10,803 nucleotides of DNA from the NCBI GenBank assembly GCA_012719015.1, contig JAAYBE010000048.1:1-10803 (forward strand), in the 5' to 3' direction. A program made the position numbers and the translations under genes. This DNA is from Actinomycetota bacterium (lineage in GTDB: Bacteria; Actinomycetota; Thermoleophilia; UBA2241). Positions 8,120 through 10,803 of the stretch are shown piece after piece. The stretch's first letter is position 1; the number at the start of each line of letters is the position of its first letter. The notes below the pieces were generated by a model. The model worked only from the letters and a program-made list of their open reading frames with translations, was not told where the DNA came from and did no database searches.

Positions 8120-9333
8120 CGCGCGGCCGCCCGGCGCAGCAGATCGCGGTAGCGCTCGCCGACGACGGCCGGGGTGTGCCGCGCCAAGGCCAGCTCGCGT
8201 CCCTTGGCGCCCATCGTCCGACGCTCGTCGACCGTCCGACGCAGGATCGCGGCGAGGGCGGCGGCGACGCGCTGAGCCGAGCGCCCGTCGACCACGAGGC
8301 CCGTCTCTCCGTGGCTGACCGCCTCAGGCGCGCCGCCCGAATGGCCGGCGATGACCGGCAGACCGGCGAGCGCCGCCTCGGCGAACACGATCCCGAAGCC
8401 CTCGACTTCCAGACCTCCCCAGCGGCTGCGACACGGGGAGGCGAACAGGTCGGCGGCGCGCAACCACTCTTTCATCGCTTCGTCGGCCAGCGGCCCGGTG
8501 AGGTGCACGCGCTCGCCGACGCCGAGTCGCTGGGCGCGGTCGTACAGGCCCGTGGCCAGCCTGCCCTCGCCGATGATCACCAGGTGCAGCCGGGGGAACT
8601 CGCTGCGCAACAGGGCGAGCGCCTCGATGAGCTTGTCCTGGCCCTTGCGCGGGACCAGGCGCCCCACGCAGACGACCACCTGGCCGTCGATCCCGAACCG
8701 CTCCCGCAGACTGGCGGCCTCGTCTCCGGCAGCCGGGACGAAGTCGTCGACGGGCAGCGGCGGCCGAAGGACCTCGGCCGGCACGCAGCCGCCGGTCTGT
8801 TTGCGGGCCTCGGCGGCGGTGTAATCGCTCACGGCGAGCAGCATCGCTGCGTTGCCCAGCACGTGCCGCAGCAGGTTGTTCACGCCGGGGACGACACCGG
8901 GCAGCGTGACCTCGGCGCCGCCCAGGAACACGACGTAGGGGATGCCGCGCCGCCGCCGCAACCGAGGGCCGATCAGGCCGGCCGGCAGCGGATGACCGAG
9001 CTGGATGAGCTCCGCGCCCTCCCGCTCGGCCATCTGCTCCACCGTGTGCAGCATGGCGTCGGTCGGCCACAGCACGGACGTGGACGCACGCACCACGGTG
9101 TAGGGATGGGTGGCGTCGAAAGCGGCCGCGTCGATGTGGGCCGGGGCGAGGATCGCGACCTCGGATGGGTCGAGGGTGCGGATGACGCCCCAGTAGTACG
9201 ACTGGGCGCCGCCGATACGCGGCGGGAAGTCGTTCGTGACGAACAGCGTGCGCGGCGCCCGGTCGGGTGGGGTGCGACGCTCTCGGTAGGTCGACGTGCT
9301 GGCTGCCAGATCTTCCTCCACGGTCGTCGGCAC
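8116..9333 (-). CDS. GT4 glycosyltransferase, PimB'-like (phosphatidylinositol mannoside mannosyltransferase type)
   Basis: A 405-residue GT-B family 4 glycosyltransferase resembling PimB', which adds the second mannose to phosphatidylinositol monomannoside. Signature segments are LFVTNDFPPRIGGAQSY (30-46), a VSDYTAAEARKQ loop, VGRLVPRKGQD (223-233, with Arg225 and Lys230 expected at the donor diphosphate), and EGFGIVFAE (311-319, Glu311 and Glu319 as the E-x7-E pair), followed by GGAPEAVSHGETGLVV. The first 25 residues are variable and unlike the family core, so a slightly later start is possible. GTG at 9333 is the first start after an in-frame TAG at 9360, with a GGCGGGG-like ribosome site. 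It lies 29 bases after the histidine kinase stop and overlaps the plsY-like gene by four bases. The acceptor lipid is inferred from similarity and from the neighbouring PimA-like gene. Confidence 0.86.
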   Translation of the reverse strand: MPTTVEEDLAASTSTYRERRTPPDRAPRTLFVTNDFPPRIGGAQSYYWGVIRTLDPSEVAILAPAHIDAAAFDATHPYTVVRASTSVLWPTDAMLHTVEQMAEREGAELIQLGHPLPAGLIGPRLRRRRGIPYVVFLGGAEVTLPGVVPGVNNLLRHVLGNAAMLLAVSDYTAAEARKQTGGCVPAEVLRPPLPVDDFVPAAGDEAASLRERFGIDGQVVVCVGRLVPRKGQDKLIEALALLRSEFPRLHLVIIGEGRLATGLYDRAQRLGVGERVHLTGPLADEAMKEWLRAADLFASPCRSRWGGLEVEGFGIVFAEAALAGLPVIAGHSGGAPEAVSHGETGLVVDGRSAQRVAAALAAILRRTVDERRTMGAKGRELALARHTPAVVGERYRDLLRRAAAR

Positions 9334-9354
9334 GGCCCCGCCGGGGCACGCGCT

Positions 9355-9365
9355 ACTCTATCTCA
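9355..9365 (-). promoter_or_regulatory. Candidate -10 element before the pimB'-like gene
   Basis: TGAGATAGAGT on the minus strand (9365-9355) uses the kinase stop codon as its first three bases and contains TAGAGT (9360-9355). A nearly identical string, TGAGATAGGGT, precedes the kinase gene. A start near 9348 would give a leader of about 15 bases before the GTG at 9333. No good -35 is visible. It would let the glycolipid genes be transcribed without the kinase. Confidence 0.4.
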
Positions 9366-10124
9366 CGAAGCGGCGGCCGGCAGCGTAAGCGTGGCCCGAA
9401 CGCCCCCGCCCGGCTCGCTCGCCAGTGCGAGGAGGCCGTCGCTGCGCTCCGCGAGGCGGCGGCAGACCCAGAGCCCGATGCCGAGGCCCGGCGCCTTGAC
9501 CCGCGTCGCCGCCTCTCCCCGGAACCCGAACTCGAAGGCCCGCGCCAGCTCCTCCGGCGACATGCCCGGCCCCGTGTCCGCCACCTCTAGCGTCACCGTG
9601 CCGGAGTCGTCCGCGGGCGCCATGGAGACGCTCACCAGGCCGCTCGACGGCGTGTACGTCGTGGCGTTGCGGATGAGCGCCGCGACGATCTGACGCACAT
9701 CGTCGGCGTCGGCCCATGCCCTCGGGGTCGGTGGCGCCGCCCGCTTCACGATCACGGCGGGACCGCCTGAACGGTCGAGACGCCGCAGGGCGGCCACGCT
9801 CTCCGCGAGGTCGAGCGGGGAGATCTGCTCGCGCTTCGCGGGCGCGGCAGAACAGTCCGACCAGCCGCTGTCGACGACGCCCGTCACAAGAGCCTCGAGG
9901 CGCTCGACGTTGCGCTCGAGCACGACGAGGTGCTCGCGCTGTTGCGGGCTCAGCGCCCCGCTCTCTCCGTCGACGAGCAGCGACAGCAGCGGATAGATGA
10001 CGGCCAACGGCGCGCGCAGCTCGTGGCGCACGTGCGACTGGCGCTCCCGCGCCGCCTGCGCGCCGCCCTCGTCCGCACCGTCGGGGGCGGGGGCCGGAGG
10101 CGTCGTGTCCGCGGGCACGGTCAT
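9363..10124 (-). CDS. Soluble orphan histidine kinase (HisKA + HATPase_c)
   Basis: A 253-residue two-component histidine kinase with only the catalytic core. The dimerisation/phosphoacceptor box is HVRHELRAPLAV (His34, preceded by a short Ala/Pro/Gln linker). The N-box is ALIRNATTYTP (Asn153), the G1 box DTGPGM (183-188), the F-box-like segment FEFGFRGE, and the G2 box GLGIGL (213-218). There is no membrane segment or recognisable sensor domain. Any input must come from a partner protein or from the roughly 30-residue N-terminus. No response regulator is encoded in the window. ATG at 10124 has no Shine-Dalgarno site but sits six bases after a TAGGGT -10, which suggests a leaderless message. 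It is 52 bases after the lipoprotein gene and 29 before the pimB'-like gene, so it may be partly co-transcribed with both. Confidence 0.86.
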   Translation of the reverse strand: MTVPADTTPPAPAPDGADEGGAQAARERQSHVRHELRAPLAVIYPLLSLLVDGESGALSPQQREHLVVLERNVERLEALVTGVVDSGWSDCSAAPAKREQISPLDLAESVAALRRLDRSGGPAVIVKRAAPPTPRAWADADDVRQIVAALIRNATTYTPSSGLVSVSMAPADDSGTVTLEVADTGPGMSPEELARAFEFGFRGEAATRVKAPGLGIGLWVCRRLAERSDGLLALASEPGGGVRATLTLPAAAS

Positions 10125-10130
10125 GCGCGT

Positions 10131-10141
10131 ACCCTATCTCA
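10131..10141 (-). promoter_or_regulatory. Candidate -10 for a leaderless kinase message
   Basis: TGAGATAGGGT (10141-10131, minus strand) contains TAGGGT, and only six bases (ACGCGC) separate it from the kinase ATG. That spacing puts the expected transcription start at the start codon. The absence of a ribosome site fits a leaderless transcript. No -35 match is apparent. Confidence 0.45.
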
Positions 10142-10159
10142 CCGGAGCGGTCCGCCGCC

Positions 10160-10174
10160 CGCCGCCCCGCGGCG
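10160..10174 (-). terminator. Weak hairpin after lipoprotein gene
   Basis: A 6-bp stem CGCCGC/GCGGCG with a three-base loop begins two bases after the lipoprotein stop codon. There is no T-tract, and chance is plausible in such GC-rich sequence. If real it would separate the lipoprotein from the kinase gene. Confidence 0.25.
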
Positions 10175-10176
10175 TC

Positions 10177-10653
10177 TCACCGGTCGGCGGCCGTGAAGAC
10201 GAGCGACTCGTTGCCGTCCGCGTCGAAGAGCGTGAGGGAGTCTCCGGTCACTTCGTACCTGGCGGCCGCGTCCAGCAGCGCGATGTAGGCGCTCTCTGCC
10301 CGCATCTGGGGCTCAGGGCCCGCCATCATCGTGCTCGCCAGCTCGCCCACCGAGAACGACCCGTCTTCACCCGCGCTGTAGGGACCGCCGTACTGGTTGA
10401 CGGCCGAGGATCCGCTGATGCGCCCGTCCGCGAACGCGGCGGTGATGGTGAGATCGCCCGGATCCTGGGCGCTGACGGACCAGGCCGTGAGCCTCCATGA
10501 GGTGCCCTCCAGCGGCGGCACGGATCTGCCGCAGCCGGCGAGGAACGCCGCAGCACAGCCCAGGCCCAGCAGCACGGCGATCAGGAGCGCACGCGGCCAC
10601 CACGTCGTCGCCCCTCTGGCCCGCCGGCCGCGCATCGTGCACACATCCTTCAT
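10177..10653 (-). CDS. META/HslJ-domain lipoprotein
   Basis: A 158-residue putative lipoprotein. A basic N-terminus (MKDVCTMRGRRAR) is followed by a hydrophobic stretch (about 21-38) and the lipobox LAGC. Cys41 would be the lipidated residue, so the mature protein is anchored outside the membrane. The mature part begins LEGTSWRLTAW and contains an ISGSSAVNQYGG segment. These match the META domain (as in E. coli HslJ), whose typical signature is a GTxW start and an SGxxxCNxxxG-like middle; here Val-Asn replaces Cys-Asn. Function in the family is poorly defined (envelope stress or drug tolerance in a few species). Start choice: GGAGGAG (10667-10661) is seven bases from ATG 10653 but only one from ATG 10659, so 10653 is preferred. 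A perfect inverted repeat overlaps this ribosome site. It lies between tRNA-Val and the histidine kinase. Confidence 0.84.
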   Translation of the reverse strand: MKDVCTMRGRRARGATTWWPRALLIAVLLGLGCAAAFLAGCGRSVPPLEGTSWRLTAWSVSAQDPGDLTITAAFADGRISGSSAVNQYGGPYSAGEDGSFSVGELASTMMAGPEPQMRAESAYIALLDAAARYEVTGDSLTLFDADGNESLVFTAADR

Positions 10654-10665
10654 GACCATGCTCCT

Positions 10666-10686
10666 CCGGTCGACCTCGTCGACCGG
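10666..10686 (-). repeat. Inverted repeat overlapping the lipoprotein ribosome-binding site
   Basis: CCGGTCGAC and GTCGACCGG form a perfect 9-bp inverted repeat with a three-base spacer. On the minus strand its 3' arm ends in the first two G's of the GGAGGAG Shine-Dalgarno site of the lipoprotein gene. It could be an RNA hairpin limiting ribosome access or a DNA operator. Confidence 0.5.
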
Positions 10687-10717
10687 GAGACGGGGCGGCG
10701 ACCGCCGCGGTTCGTTC

Positions 10718-10734
10718 CCCGTCGTCGAGACGGG
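10718..10734 (-). terminator. Possible tRNA-Val terminator hairpin
   Basis: CCCGTC/GACGGG forms a 6-bp stem with a five-base loop, 23 bases downstream of the tRNA-Val CCA end. There is no T-run after it, so it may instead be a processing or read-through element. Confidence 0.3.
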
Positions 10735-10757
10735 CTGCGGGAAGCTGCGCCGGAGAG

Positions 10758-10803
10758 TGGTGGGCGATGCTGGATTTGAACCAGCGACCCCCTGCTTGTA
10801 AGG
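10758..10803 (-). tRNA. tRNA-Val(TAC), 3' part only
   Basis: The 3' 46 bases of a minus-strand tRNA; the 5' part lies beyond the right edge. Visible are the anticodon loop CTTACAA (anticodon TAC), stem GCAGG, variable GGGTC, a perfect T-arm GCTGG-TTCAAAT-CCAGC, acceptor ATCGCCC, discriminator A and encoded CCA. Anticodon TAC, discriminator A and the ATCGCCC acceptor strand fit tRNA-Val. Confidence 0.93.

Noticed and set aside
7909..9693. Plus-strand open frame opposite the pimB'-like gene and kinase
   Set aside because: Shadow frame crossing several minus-strand genes, with compositionally odd translation.
10397..10801. Plus-strand frame ending DAGFEPATP
   Set aside because: Same artefact, from tRNA-Val on the minus strand; the rest is antisense to the lipoprotein gene.
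10758..10803. Plus-strand reading as a Thr tRNA (CTTGTAA loop)
   Set aside because: The T-arm, acceptor end and CCA are all on the minus strand, where the anticodon reads TAC (Val).

Overview
The window is very GC-rich, gene-dense bacterial DNA. GTG starts are frequent, Shine-Dalgarno (SD) sites are GGAGG-type, and a PimA/PimB'-like mannosyltransferase pair is present. Together these suggest an Actinomycetota chromosome, probably from a lineage outside the well-studied orders, because its PEP carboxykinase is the ATP-dependent type and it carries an MttB-family methyltransferase. I cannot place it more precisely. I see no insertion sequence, phage gene, CRISPR array or integrase.

Left part (1-5974). 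A non-pyrrolysine trimethylamine methyltransferase (MttB) family gene leaves the window on the minus strand (1258 down to 1). It is divergent, across a 338-bp palindrome-rich spacer, from a histidine/aromatic amino acid ammonia-lyase family gene (1597-3120). The lyase has Ala-Cys-Gly where the family's MIO-forming Ala-Ser-Gly should be. A strong 13-bp hairpin terminator (3175-3206) separates it from ATP-dependent PEP carboxykinase pckA (3324-4934). A membrane-anchored SGNH-hydrolase-like protein follows (5069-5974).

Right part (6020-10803). Everything is on the minus strand. Read in the direction of transcription it is: tRNA-Val(TAC), cut by the window edge; a META/HslJ-type lipoprotein; a soluble orphan histidine kinase; a PimB'-like glycosyltransferase; a divergent PlsY-like acyltransferase; a PimA-like glycosyltransferase; and a complete tRNA-Asp(GTC) with its own good promoter. 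The three lipid genes are tightly packed (4-nt overlap, then a 13-nt gap) and look like one phosphoglycolipid operon. The kinase stops 29 nt upstream of it.

Most worth following up are the divergent MttB-like/lyase pair and the lyase's altered active site. The pair could act on a betaine of histidine such as hercynine or ergothioneine, with the lyase releasing trimethylamine instead of ammonia and the MttB homologue handling the methylated amine. That is a hypothesis. Other points are the mannosyltransferase-acyltransferase-mannosyltransferase operon beside an orphan kinase, a recurring TAG(A/G)(C/G)T -10 element (one copy apparently giving a leaderless mRNA), and hairpins in the tRNA-Asp leader and at the lipoprotein ribosome-binding site.
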